Origin: Phycisphaerales bacterium
GTDB lineage: Bacteria > Planctomycetota > Phycisphaerae > SM23-33
Assembly (NCBI GenBank): GCA_018644725.1
Contig: JABGPZ010000094.1
Span: forward strand, 1-64,000
Direction of reading: 5' to 3'
Length of the DNA stretch: 64,000 nt
The notes beneath the pieces are model-generated. The model saw nothing but the letters and a program-made list of their open reading frames with translations, did no database searches and was not told where the DNA came from. Shown one piece after another: positions 47,824-56,577 of this stretch (positions are counted from its first letter, which is position 1; each line of letters begins with the position of its first letter). The translations under genes were made by a program, and so were the position numbers.

Positions 47824-49098
47824 ATGAATGCAGACCAACTGATTATGGACATTGCCTCGCGGAGCCGACTTGCGGCGCGTACACTTGCGGCCAGTGATGG
47901 CGGTACCCGTGCGGCGGCGATTGATGCGATGGCGTCAGCGATTCGCCAGGCCGAGGCGGCGATTTTGACCGCCAATGCGCTCGACCTTGACGCGGGTGCT
48001 GCGGCAGGACTCAGCGGCGCGATGCTGGACCGATTGAAACTCGACTCGGCGCGCGTGGAGGCGATGGCGGCTGCGCTGGAGCAGATCGCTGCCCAGGACG
48101 ACCCCATCGGCGCGACGATCAGCAGCTATACTCGCGATGATGGACTTGTCATCGAGCAGCGACGCGTGGGCATTGGCGTGATCGGCATTATTTTTGAATC
48201 GCGGCCGAACGTGACGGCCGACGCGGCGGGGCTGTGCCTCAAGAGTGGCAACGCGTGCATTCTGCGCGGCGGGAAAGAGGCCCTTCATTCCAACCTCGCG
48301 ATTGCGGCGGCGGTGCGAACCGGCGTCGTGGCAGCTGGATTGCCGGAAGATTGTGTCACCATGATCGAGACGACCGACCGCGAGATGGTCGGCGCGATGG
48401 CCCGTGCCGAAGGCGGGATTGACGTGATTATCCCGCGTGGCGGCGAGGGGCTGATCCGCGCGGTAGCGGCGGCGGCAACGATCCCCGTCATCAAACACTA
48501 CAACGGAATTTGCCACGTGTATATTCACGCGGCCGCCGATGCGGATATGGCGCGTGAGATCATTCTCAACGCCAAAGCGCAGCGGCCAGGCGTGTGCAAC
48601 GCGGCGGAGACGCTGCTGGTCGACGCGGCGCGGGCGGAGCTGTTGCCCGAGTTGGCGACGGCGCTGGGCGAGGCGGGCGTGACATTGCGCTGCTGCGAAA
48701 AAACGCTCGCGGTCTTGAGCGCGGCGGGGATCTCCGGCGACACGATCCAGCCTGCGACCGCTGAAGATTGGGCGACGGAATATCTCAATTTGACGCTTTC
48801 GGTGAAGCTCGTCGATGACCTCGCGGCGGCGGTCGAACACATCGCAACCTACGCCTCGGGCCACACCGAAGCGATCGTTACCGCCGATGCCGACGCGGCC
48901 AACGCGTTCGTCACCGCCGTCGATTCTGCCAGCGTGATGGTCAACGCCTCAACGCGATTTGCCGACGGAGGCGAGTATGGCCTCGGCGCGGAAATCGGAA
49001 TCAGCACCGACAAACTTCACGCCCGCGGGCCGGTCGGCGCACTCGGGCTGACGACCTACAAATGGGTCGTCACCGGCACGGGGCATGTGCGTGGCTAG
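47824..49098 (+). CDS. proA: Glutamate-5-semialdehyde dehydrogenase
   Basis: IGVIGIIFESRPNVTADAAGLCLKSGNACILRGGKEA; HYNGICHVYI; RFADGGEYGLGAEIGISTDKLHARGPVGALGLTTYKW. Confidence 0.96.
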   Translation: MNADQLIMDIASRSRLAARTLAASDGGTRAAAIDAMASAIRQAEAAILTANALDLDAGAAAGLSGAMLDRLKLDSARVEAMAAALEQIAAQDDPIGATISSYTRDDGLVIEQRRVGIGVIGIIFESRPNVTADAAGLCLKSGNACILRGGKEALHSNLAIAAAVRTGVVAAGLPEDCVTMIETTDREMVGAMARAEGGIDVIIPRGGEGLIRAVAAAATIPVIKHYNGICHVYIHAAADADMAREIILNAKAQRPGVCNAAETLLVDAARAELLPELATALGEAGVTLRCCEKTLAVLSAAGISGDTIQPATAEDWATEYLNLTLSVKLVDDLAAAVEHIATYASGHTEAIVTADADAANAFVTAVDSASVMVNASTRFADGGEYGLGAEIGISTDKLHARGPVGALGLTTYKWVVTGTGHVRG

Positions 49099-49906
49099 TG
49101 GAATGAGACGCGATTTGACCCCGTTTTCATTGGCTGAACCCGGCGCGGCGATTCCCGAAGGGGTCTGCGGCGCGGCGGTTCGTATTCCTGCCAGCGGCGT
49201 GGGCACGTTTCAGGCAATCGCCCGGACCATCGTTTGGCCGGCGGATGCGCCCGACGCGGAACTGTCGGCGATTGTGCCCATTGCGCACAAGCTGTGCGAC
49301 CTCGTGACTTCGGCCGTGTTGGCCGACGGCGCGGCGCGAGGCGAAAATACATTTTGTGCGCCGGGGTGCAATTTTTGCTGCGGATACGTCGTGGCCGCGA
49401 GTGGCGCGGAGATCGATTTTCTGCTCACCGTTCTGGCCGGGCTGCCGGCGGCGGTGCGCGAACCGGCTGAGGCGTTTTGGCGCGACCTTCAGGACGAGCT
49501 CGAGCGCAAAGGGATTACGGTATTGCTGGATGTCGCGGCGAGTCGCGATGAGGGGTGGGGTGCGCTGGGCGATTTTCTCCAGACGCGCGGGCTGACGTGT
49601 CCACTGCTGGACGGGGCGGGGCGGTGCAGCATCTATGCCGCGCGGCCTGTGACGTGTCGCGAGTTCTATTCCCTTGGCCCGGCGGCGCGGTGCATCGCGC
49701 TGGACACGCCGCGACTGGAGCGGCCGATGAGTTTCAACGATGTGCTGGTGAACCTCGAAGCGCGTCTGGGAACGCGGGAGGCGCGCATGTGGGAATTGCC
49801 GACGATCGCGCAACATTTTGATCGAACAGAAAGGCCGACTTTTCCGCCGGCGCACATCGCGGAACCCTTCGCGGCGTTGGTGAATAAATCGCCTATTTCC
49901 GATTGA
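49085..49906 (+). CDS. YkgJ-family cysteine cluster protein
   Basis: CAPGCNFCCGYVV...CSIYAARPVTCREFYS; start may be 49103. Confidence 0.75.
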   Translation: MCVASGMRRDLTPFSLAEPGAAIPEGVCGAAVRIPASGVGTFQAIARTIVWPADAPDAELSAIVPIAHKLCDLVTSAVLADGAARGENTFCAPGCNFCCGYVVAASGAEIDFLLTVLAGLPAAVREPAEAFWRDLQDELERKGITVLLDVAASRDEGWGALGDFLQTRGLTCPLLDGAGRCSIYAARPVTCREFYSLGPAARCIALDTPRLERPMSFNDVLVNLEARLGTREARMWELPTIAQHFDRTERPTFPPAHIAEPFAALVNKSPISD

Positions 49907-50582
49907 TGGTGATGTCGGAGGTGTAGGCGTTCTGGGGGGCGGCGAGTGCGGCGAGGATGGTTCGCGCCACCTCGGCGGGGTCCATGAATCCCGTGCCCGC
50001 GCGGTCGGTGCCGACGGCATCGCGCCAGAAGGGGGTCTCCATGCCGCCGGGGTAGACGGCGATGACATCGACGGGCGTTTGTTTCGCCTCGACGCGGAGC
50101 GATTCGGTATAGCCGCGCGCGCCAAATTTCGCGGCGCAGTACAAGGTTTCTTCTGCGCGGGGCGTGTGCGCGGAGGTGGACATGATGTTGACGATCTGCC
50201 CGCCAGCGGATTGCATCGCGGCGAACGCGGCGTCGGAAAAGAGGATCAGCCCGATGAGGTTTGCGTGGAGGGCGGCATCGACGAGCTCGGCCGAGGCTTC
50301 GCCCGCGTTGCAGAACACGCCCGCGCCTGCGCAGTTGATCACGCGCGTGAGAGTTCCCGCGGACGTTGCGGCCTCGAAGGCGGCGGCCACGGTTTGTTCG
50401 TCGGCGACGTCGCCAAGGATGTGCGTCGCTTTGCCTGCGTCCACGGCGGCGCGCCAGAGATCGTCGGTGGATTCACGACGCGAGACACCGATGACATGCC
50501 AGCCTTGGTCCAATAGGTGCCGCCCGAGCGCGAGGCCCAGGCCACTGGATACGCCCGTCAAAATTACAGTGTTCTGGGGCAT
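49893..50582 (-). CDS. SDR-family oxidoreductase
   Basis: ILTGVSSGLGLALGRHL; NIMSTSAHTPRAEETLYCAAKFG. Confidence 0.9.
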   Translation of the reverse strand: MPQNTVILTGVSSGLGLALGRHLLDQGWHVIGVSRRESTDDLWRAAVDAGKATHILGDVADEQTVAAAFEAATSAGTLTRVINCAGAGVFCNAGEASAELVDAALHANLIGLILFSDAAFAAMQSAGGQIVNIMSTSAHTPRAEETLYCAAKFGARGYTESLRVEAKQTPVDVIAVYPGGMETPFWRDAVGTDRAGTGFMDPAEVARTILAALAAPQNAYTSDITINRK

Positions 50583-50593
50583 GATGAGGTTCC

Positions 50594-51541
50594 TTACGCG
50601 ATGCCGTCTTTGGGTTGTTCTTCGCCACGGGGGCGGTGCTTCCATCGACGGTGGGTCCAGAGATATTGCTCAGGGTCGCGTCGGATGACGTCTTCGAGCG
50701 CGGTGGTGTATCGCTGGGTGATGTAGGTCAGCGGGTCGTCCACGTCTTTCCAGTCGGCAGGTTCGATGACATCTTCAATGCCGATCTCGAATCGGAAGTC
50801 GCGCCCGAGGCGCCGGCCATAGCCGACGATGACGGGGATTTCGTGCTGCATTGCGAGCAGGGCGATGGACTTATAGGTTGACGCTTTGCGGCCAAAGAAA
50901 TCGACGAACACGCCGCGTCGGCCCGCGTCCTGGTCGGCGATAAAGCTCACGGCCTCGTCGTTGTCCAGCAGGGTGGGGATCATCGCGGTCGCGCCGCGCT
51001 TGTCGAGGATCGTCATGCCCTGGCGCTCGCGGAATCCCATGACGTAGCGGTTGAGGTAGGGATTGTCGAGGAAGCGCGCGACGGCGTAGCTGGGGAACCC
51101 GAGCGCGGCCATCGAATAGCCCACGACTTCCCAGTTGCCGAAGTGCCCGGTGAGCATCAGCAGCGGCTGATCGTGGCGCAGGAGCAGCTCGATGGTGCGG
51201 TCCATGTTTTTCAGGCGGATCCGGCGGGCCCAGGAGTGGGGCTTGATCAGGCGCGGCGTGAAGGCGATCTCAAGAAAGAGATAGAACATGCTGCGCGTGG
51301 ATTCGCGGGCGATGCGGTTGGTTTCGCGATCGGAGAATTCCGGGAAGCTCAGGCGCACATGGCGCTGGGAGCGCTCGCGATGGCGCTTGGAGAGGCGATA
51401 GAACAGGTCGGCGAAGAACCCGAACGTGACATAATGCCAGCGCACGGGGAAGCACTTCAACAGGACCACGACCACGCGCGCGATGAGATACGCGAGATAG
51501 TCTTTGGTCTTGTTGCGGGATTTGCGTTTTCGTTTACCCAT
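50594..51541 (-). CDS. Lysophospholipid acyltransferase (LpxL/HtrB-like)
   Basis: LLMLTGHFGNWEVVGYSMAALGFPSYAVARFLDNPYLNRYVMGFRERQGMTIL. Confidence 0.9.
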   Translation of the reverse strand: MGKRKRKSRNKTKDYLAYLIARVVVVLLKCFPVRWHYVTFGFFADLFYRLSKRHRERSQRHVRLSFPEFSDRETNRIARESTRSMFYLFLEIAFTPRLIKPHSWARRIRLKNMDRTIELLLRHDQPLLMLTGHFGNWEVVGYSMAALGFPSYAVARFLDNPYLNRYVMGFRERQGMTILDKRGATAMIPTLLDNDEAVSFIADQDAGRRGVFVDFFGRKASTYKSIALLAMQHEIPVIVGYGRRLGRDFRFEIGIEDVIEPADWKDVDDPLTYITQRYTTALEDVIRRDPEQYLWTHRRWKHRPRGEEQPKDGIA

Positions 51542-51562
51542 AATAGAGAGTGCGGCCTGGGG

Positions 51563-52081
51563 CTAGTTGGTAGGTGTCGGCATGGTCGGTATCGGGGGCG
51601 TGTCTGCTTCCAAGGAAGGGTTCGGCATGGTGGGTTGCCTCGGATCGGTTGGCTGTTTGGGATCGGTGTCTTCCCAGAGGCCGAGCGGGTCCCAGTCGAT
51701 TTCGGTGTCCCAGTCCCAGCTTGATTTTTCGGCCTTGGGTGTGGCGATGGGTGCCAAATTTCCATCCGCGCGGAAGGGGTTGGCTTCGCGGAGAACAACG
51801 GTGTGGTTGAACTCGGTGGGGCGGATTGTCTGCAGGGGGTTGGGCAGGTAGCCTTCTTTGGAGATATAGAGGTATTCGCGGCTTCCGGGCGGTTCCATCG
51901 AGATCGACAGCGTGGCCATGCCCATGACGGTGACTTGTTTGAAGCCCGGCGAGCCGCCTTCGGAGACGGTCCACACGGTCGCGCCGTTGATGGGGTTGCC
52001 GCTGGGGTCTTCGACGTGGATGGTTTGGCAGCCCGCGAGGGTTGCGCCGAGAAGCAGGACGCATAGTCGTGTAGCGTTCAT
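51563..52081 (-). CDS. Small lipoprotein with Ig/CarboxypepD-like fold and Pro-rich tail
   Basis: Lipobox LAGCQ; VEDPSGNPINGATVWTVS...YLYISKEGY. Confidence 0.65.
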   Translation of the reverse strand: MNATRLCVLLLGATLAGCQTIHVEDPSGNPINGATVWTVSEGGSPGFKQVTVMGMATLSISMEPPGSREYLYISKEGYLPNPLQTIRPTEFNHTVVLREANPFRADGNLAPIATPKAEKSSWDWDTEIDWDPLGLWEDTDPKQPTDPRQPTMPNPSLEADTPPIPTMPTPTN

Positions 52082-52169
52082 GAGGATCTCCTTGAGTCGG
52101 TAGTGGTCGCTGTGGGCCATTGCAGCGTATTCCTGCGGCGATGTCAACCGTTTTGTCGTTCCGCGGTGA

Positions 52170-53921
52170 TTATCGCAGGGCCGCAACGCGTGCGGCGATG
52201 ACCTCGGCAGCCCCTTCGGCATCGATCATTTCGGCCCCGTCGCCTGTGCGGGATTTGAATTCGAGCTTGCCCTCGGCGAGCCCTCGTTCGCCAATGACGA
52301 TTCGCATTGGAATCCCGATCAGCTCGGAGTCTTTGAACTTCACGCCCGGGCGCGCGTCGCGGTCGTCGAGCAGGACGTCGACTCCGGCGGCTTTGAGATC
52401 GGCGTAGAGCTGTTCGGCTTTTTCCTGGATGGCAGGCTTGTCGTTGCCGATGGGAATGATTTCGACTTCGAAGGGTGCGATGGCCATCGGCAGGACGATG
52501 CCATTTTCGTCGTGGAGCTGTTCGATCGCGCCGGCGAGGATGCGGTTGATGCCGATGCCGTAGCAGCCCATGATGCAGGGGTGGGATTCGCCGTCTTCGT
52601 CGAGGAAGGTCGCGTCGAGGGAGATGGAATATTTCGTGCCGAGCTTGAAGATGTGGCCGACTTCGATGCCGTGGGTCTCGACGAGGGTCTGTCCGTCGTT
52701 TTTGGGCGCGGGGTCGCCCGCCGCGGCATTGCGGATGTCGGCGACGATGAGCTTGGCTTCGGCGTCGTCTCCCAGCGGCGCGACGACGTCACGCTGCCAG
52801 TTGAAGTGCTTGGCGTGGTGGTCGACCTGGTTCGCGCCGGATGCCCAGAACTGTGCGGCGGCGGCGTCGTGGTCGACATAGAGTGTAACGTTGTCTTTGC
52901 CGACAACCGCGTCTGGCCCGACGAATCCGATGGCGAATCCGGCAGCCTCGGCGGCGGCAAGATCGAATTCCATCGTGATATCCTGGCCGGCGAGTGCCTT
53001 GAGTTTGTTTTCGTTCAGGTCGTGATCGCCGCGAACGACCGCGATGACCCAGCCACCGGATTGGCGCTGGAACACGAGCGTCTTGAGGAAGTTGGGCGCT
53101 TTGACCTTGAGGAATTTGCCGACCTCTTCGATGGTCTTGAGTTCGGGCGTGTGGACGAGGTCGCGCTCGCCGGTGGGCTCGCCACCGAGGTCGAATGTGC
53201 GCGTGCCGATGCCGGCGGTTTCGACGTTGGCGGCATAGTCGCCGTTTTCGCTCGAGAGGATCAGGTCTTCGCCCGCGTCGCAGCGGATCATGAATTCCTG
53301 GCTGCCCGTGCCGCCGATTTCGCCGCTGGCGGCATCGACGACGACGTAGTCCAGTCCACATTTTTCGAAGATGCGGCAGTACGCGTCGTGCATGTCCTGA
53401 TAGCTTTTGTCGAGGCCTTCTTCGGTCGCGTCGAAGCTGTAAGCATCTTTCATGATGAATTCGCGGCTTCGCAGTGCGCCAAAGCGCGGGCGGAATTCGT
53501 CGCGGAATTTGGCGTTGACCTGGTAGAGGTTGATCGGCAACTGCTTGTAGCTGCTGACTTCGCGCGCGATGAGGTCGGTCATGACTTCTTCGGCGGTTGG
53601 CGCGAGGACGTTGGTGCGGCCATGGCGGTCGATGTGGCGCGAGAGCGTGTCCCCGTAGGCGACATCCCGGCCGGTTTTCTTCCAGAGTTCAATCGGCTGG
53701 AGGATCGGCGGGAGGATATCCTGTGCGTCGGCACGGTTCATCTCGGCCTTGACGATGCCCATGATTTTCTGGAGGCAGCGGTGCCCGAGAATCAGATAGG
53801 TGTAGGTCCCCGAGGCGACCTTGCGGGCATAGCCTGCACGCAGCAGGAGCTGGTGGGAGGCGATTTCCGCCTCGGCGGGGGTTTCCTTGGTCGTGGGGAT
53901 CAGGAGTTTGCTGTAGCGCAT
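52170..53921 (-). CDS. proS: Prolyl-tRNA synthetase
   Basis: PPILQPIELWKKTGR; NLYQVNAKFRDEFRPRFGALRSREFIMKDAYSFD; CYGIGINRIL. Confidence 0.97.
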   Translation of the reverse strand: MRYSKLLIPTTKETPAEAEIASHQLLLRAGYARKVASGTYTYLILGHRCLQKIMGIVKAEMNRADAQDILPPILQPIELWKKTGRDVAYGDTLSRHIDRHGRTNVLAPTAEEVMTDLIAREVSSYKQLPINLYQVNAKFRDEFRPRFGALRSREFIMKDAYSFDATEEGLDKSYQDMHDAYCRIFEKCGLDYVVVDAASGEIGGTGSQEFMIRCDAGEDLILSSENGDYAANVETAGIGTRTFDLGGEPTGERDLVHTPELKTIEEVGKFLKVKAPNFLKTLVFQRQSGGWVIAVVRGDHDLNENKLKALAGQDITMEFDLAAAEAAGFAIGFVGPDAVVGKDNVTLYVDHDAAAAQFWASGANQVDHHAKHFNWQRDVVAPLGDDAEAKLIVADIRNAAAGDPAPKNDGQTLVETHGIEVGHIFKLGTKYSISLDATFLDEDGESHPCIMGCYGIGINRILAGAIEQLHDENGIVLPMAIAPFEVEIIPIGNDKPAIQEKAEQLYADLKAAGVDVLLDDRDARPGVKFKDSELIGIPMRIVIGERGLAEGKLEFKSRTGDGAEMIDAEGAAEVIAARVAALR

Positions 53922-53989
53922 GATATCCTCGTGAAAAAAAGAACACCGACGATGGCACAAGGCCACCGCCGGCGTGATTGGGTGTGGGG

Positions 53990-54613
53990 TTACTTGGTTT
54001 CGCCGGCGGCGTCTTGCGCCTTGGCCTCTTCGACTTCGGGCCCAGCGGCGCGGATCGCGCCCTTGGTCATCCGCATGCGGGTGTTGTCGGAAATCTTAAC
54101 GACGACTTCGGTCTCTTTGACTTCCACGAGCGTGCCGATGATGCCGCCGATGGAGACGACGCGGTCGCCTTTCTTGAGGCTTTCCATCATTTCGACGTGC
54201 TTGCGCTGCTGTTTTTTCTTGCCGCGCGATCCCATGAACATCATCAGGACGAACACGCCGATGATGATGAACAGGAAGCTGTTGTTGGGCTTGGGGGGCT
54301 TGACCTTCTTGTAAACGGGATTTCCCTCGTCGTCGAAGACGGGTTTGCCATCTTTGTCGGTTTCCTGGATGGGGTTTCCTTCTTTATCGACGGCCGTGCC
54401 AGCAGGAATCTTGGTTTCCTCGGCCTTTTCGCCTTCGGATGCCTGGATGACAGCCTCTTTTGATTCGTTCTTGGGGGGTTGTTGTTCGGTCGCGCTGTCA
54501 GCTTGTTTTTCGGTGGAGACGGGCTTGGGGTCTGTGTTCAGGCCGGAGTCTTGTGCAACGGCCGGCAGGGCCAGCAGGGCAATGACCATCATGCTCAGGA
54601 AAAATTTGTTCAT
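53990..54613 (-). CDS. yajC: YajC-like preprotein translocase subunit with extended N-terminus
   Basis: FLFIIIGVFVLMMFMGSRGKKKQQRKHVEMMESLKKGDRVVSIGGIIGTLVEVKETEVVVKI. Confidence 0.9.
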   Translation of the reverse strand: MNKFFLSMMVIALLALPAVAQDSGLNTDPKPVSTEKQADSATEQQPPKNESKEAVIQASEGEKAEETKIPAGTAVDKEGNPIQETDKDGKPVFDDEGNPVYKKVKPPKPNNSFLFIIIGVFVLMMFMGSRGKKKQQRKHVEMMESLKKGDRVVSIGGIIGTLVEVKETEVVVKISDNTRMRMTKGAIRAAGPEVEEAKAQDAAGETK

Positions 54614-54766
54614 TTGAGGTGTCCTTTCTAAGGATCGGGTTGTTTTTTAGAGTCTCCCCTGGATGGGGAACGAATCATTGTACAGATTTTTCTCGATACG
54701 TCAATTCCAAGTGCGCGCTGGCAAGGGCGGATTCTTTGGGATTTCGGGTAAAAAGGTATAAAAAGG

Positions 54767-54795
54767 TTGACTGATTGCAGTTTGGGACGTAGAAT
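54767..54795 (+). promoter_or_regulatory. Promoter upstream of nusA leader RNA
   Basis: TTGACT-17 bp-TAGAAT. Confidence 0.78.
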
Positions 54796-54801
54796 TGCCG
54801 A

Positions 54802-55075
54802 ACTTGACGCAGCGGACGATTGTCCTCTGCACTTTTACTGGACACTCACGCGGCCCACGAGGGCGGCGAAGAATGGAACGACACTAAGGATGCTGACCCA
54901 CCAGCACAATGAGGAAGCGGCCCTTTGAGGGCCGGCGGGGCCAACCCGCACCCGTTGCCAGGAACTCTGTTCCCGACGACACCACGCATGTTTGCGTCTC
55001 GAAAAGAGGCGTTTAGGATGTAGGTGTTGTTTGATATGCAATTTGACGGGTGCGGCGATGGCCGGACCCGTTTTT
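54802..55075 (+). ncRNA. Putative ~274-nt structured RNA / attenuated nusA leader
   Basis: Series of hairpins (GCAGcGGAC-GATT-GTCCtCTGC; GGCCCTTTGAGGGCC; GCGGGGCCAACCCGC; GGAACTCTGTTCC; ACGCATGTTTGCGT) between promoter and terminator. Confidence 0.5.
55046..55075 (+). terminator. Terminator-like hairpin between leader RNA and nusA
   Basis: ACGGGTgCGG-CGATGG-CCGgACCCGT-TTTT. Confidence 0.7.
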
Positions 55076-55152
55076 CATTGACGGTGGATTGCGAGACTCA
55101 CATACAGGCCGACACCGCGTCGGCTGGACCAACGGACACAAAGGAACGCACC

Positions 55153-56487
55153 ATGAATCAGGAACTGCTTCGCCAGGTAGAAAGCATTGCCCGCGAGAAG
55201 GGGATTGCCCCGGATGTCATTCTGGACGACCTCGAAATGGCGATTGCTTCGGCCATCCGGAAAGCCAACGAACCCGAAGACGAAATTATCGTGACGGTGA
55301 ATCACAGCACGGGCGAGATTGCGGCATCGGTCAACGGTGTCGAGATGAGCATTCAGCGTCTCGGCCGGATCGCTGCCCAGACCGCCAAGCAGGTGATGAT
55401 CCAGCGGATTCGTGAAGCCGAGCGTGGCAGCATTTGTGACGAATATTCCTCCCGCAAGGGGCAGATTGTCTCGGGTGTGGTTTCGCGCTGGGAAGGAAGC
55501 TCCCTCGTGGTCGAACTCGACCGCGTCGAAGCGTTTTTGCCCAAGAGCGAACAGATCCCCGGAGACAGCCACCGTCCTGGCCAGCGCGTTCGCGCGATGA
55601 TCCTCGACGTGCGGGAAAACCCCGGCAGCATTCGAATCATCCTTTCGCGCACGCACCCGGATTTCATCCGCTCGCTGCTGGAAGTGGAAGTGCCGGAAGT
55701 GTCCGAAGGCATTATCGAATTGCAGGGCCTCGCGCGTGAAGCGGGCTACCGGACGAAAGTCGCGGTCCACAGTGTCGATCCCAAGGTGGATGCCGTGGGC
55801 GCGTGTGTGGGAATTCGTGGCAGCCGCATCCGCAATATCGTCGAAGAACTCGGCGGCGAAAAAATTGACGTCGTTCCCTGGAACGAATCCTCCAAGATTC
55901 TCATCGCCAACGCACTCAAGCCCGCCAAGGTTGCCGAAATCGCGCTTTGCTTTGAGCTGGGACGCGCAACGGTTGTCGTTCCGGACGATCAGCTTTCGCT
56001 GGCGATTGGCAAGCGCGGCCAGAACGTGCGCCTTGCTGCGCGCCTGACGGGCTGGGATGTTGACATCCTCACCCCGGAAGAATTCAACGCTGCCCTGGAC
56101 GTGATGGAAGAAACCCTCACAGGCGTCGAAGGCGTCGAACCCAAGCACATTGACCAGATCACTGCGCTGGGGATGGTCAGCATCCACGACGTGGATGAAT
56201 GTGGCCCGGCCTCGATGATTAGCGAACTGGAAATGAGCGAAGAGCTCGCCAAACGGATCGTCTCGGTGTGTGGCGAAGCGGCCGCCAAGATGCCCGCCAA
56301 GGGCAAAGGCCCGCGCGCGGACGCTCAGGCAGCACCCGCTTCCGACGCACCCGCAACCGAAGAGACCTCAACCGACGCACCCGTGACCGAAGAGGCTGCG
56401 CCCGTCGAAGACAGTGCCGCTGCAGAAGAAGCACCCGTCGTTGAAGAAGAAGCGACGGAAGAACCGAAACCGACTGAAACCGAATAG
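55153..56487 (+). CDS. nusA: Transcription termination/antitermination factor NusA
   Basis: S1-KH-KH: VDPKVDAVGACVGIRGSRIRNIVEELGGEKIDVV; LAIGKRGQNVRLAARLTGWDVDIL. Confidence 0.96.
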   Translation: MNQELLRQVESIAREKGIAPDVILDDLEMAIASAIRKANEPEDEIIVTVNHSTGEIAASVNGVEMSIQRLGRIAAQTAKQVMIQRIREAERGSICDEYSSRKGQIVSGVVSRWEGSSLVVELDRVEAFLPKSEQIPGDSHRPGQRVRAMILDVRENPGSIRIILSRTHPDFIRSLLEVEVPEVSEGIIELQGLAREAGYRTKVAVHSVDPKVDAVGACVGIRGSRIRNIVEELGGEKIDVVPWNESSKILIANALKPAKVAEIALCFELGRATVVVPDDQLSLAIGKRGQNVRLAARLTGWDVDILTPEEFNAALDVMEETLTGVEGVEPKHIDQITALGMVSIHDVDECGPASMISELEMSEELAKRIVSVCGEAAAKMPAKGKGPRADAQAAPASDAPATEETSTDAPVTEEAAPVEDSAAAEEAPVVEEEATEEPKPTETE

Positions 56488-56577
56488 ACTTGATATTCCG
56501 GCCGGGTGAGATCGTGTGTCTCGCCGGGCCATGACCGCGCCCCGACCCGCCACGACAGAACCAACCGGAGACCCGCA

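Noticed and set aside
52512-54314. Long antisense ORFs in the track, e.g. 2683..4053 -, 7449..9407 -, 11440..13224 -, 37708..38985 +, 43175..44551 +, 52512..54314 +, 56368..58452 -, 60302..61858 -
   Set aside because: Each lies opposite a clearly conserved gene and its translation shows GC-bias composition (R/H/G/F-rich) without domain motifs; these are shadow ORFs of high-GC DNA
54802-55075. Possible tmRNA, RNase P RNA, SRP RNA or 6S RNA at the nusA leader
   Set aside because: None of the diagnostic conserved stretches (tmRNA T-arm end, P4 GAAAGUCC, SRP GGAAGGAAGC) was found; kept only as unassigned structured RNA
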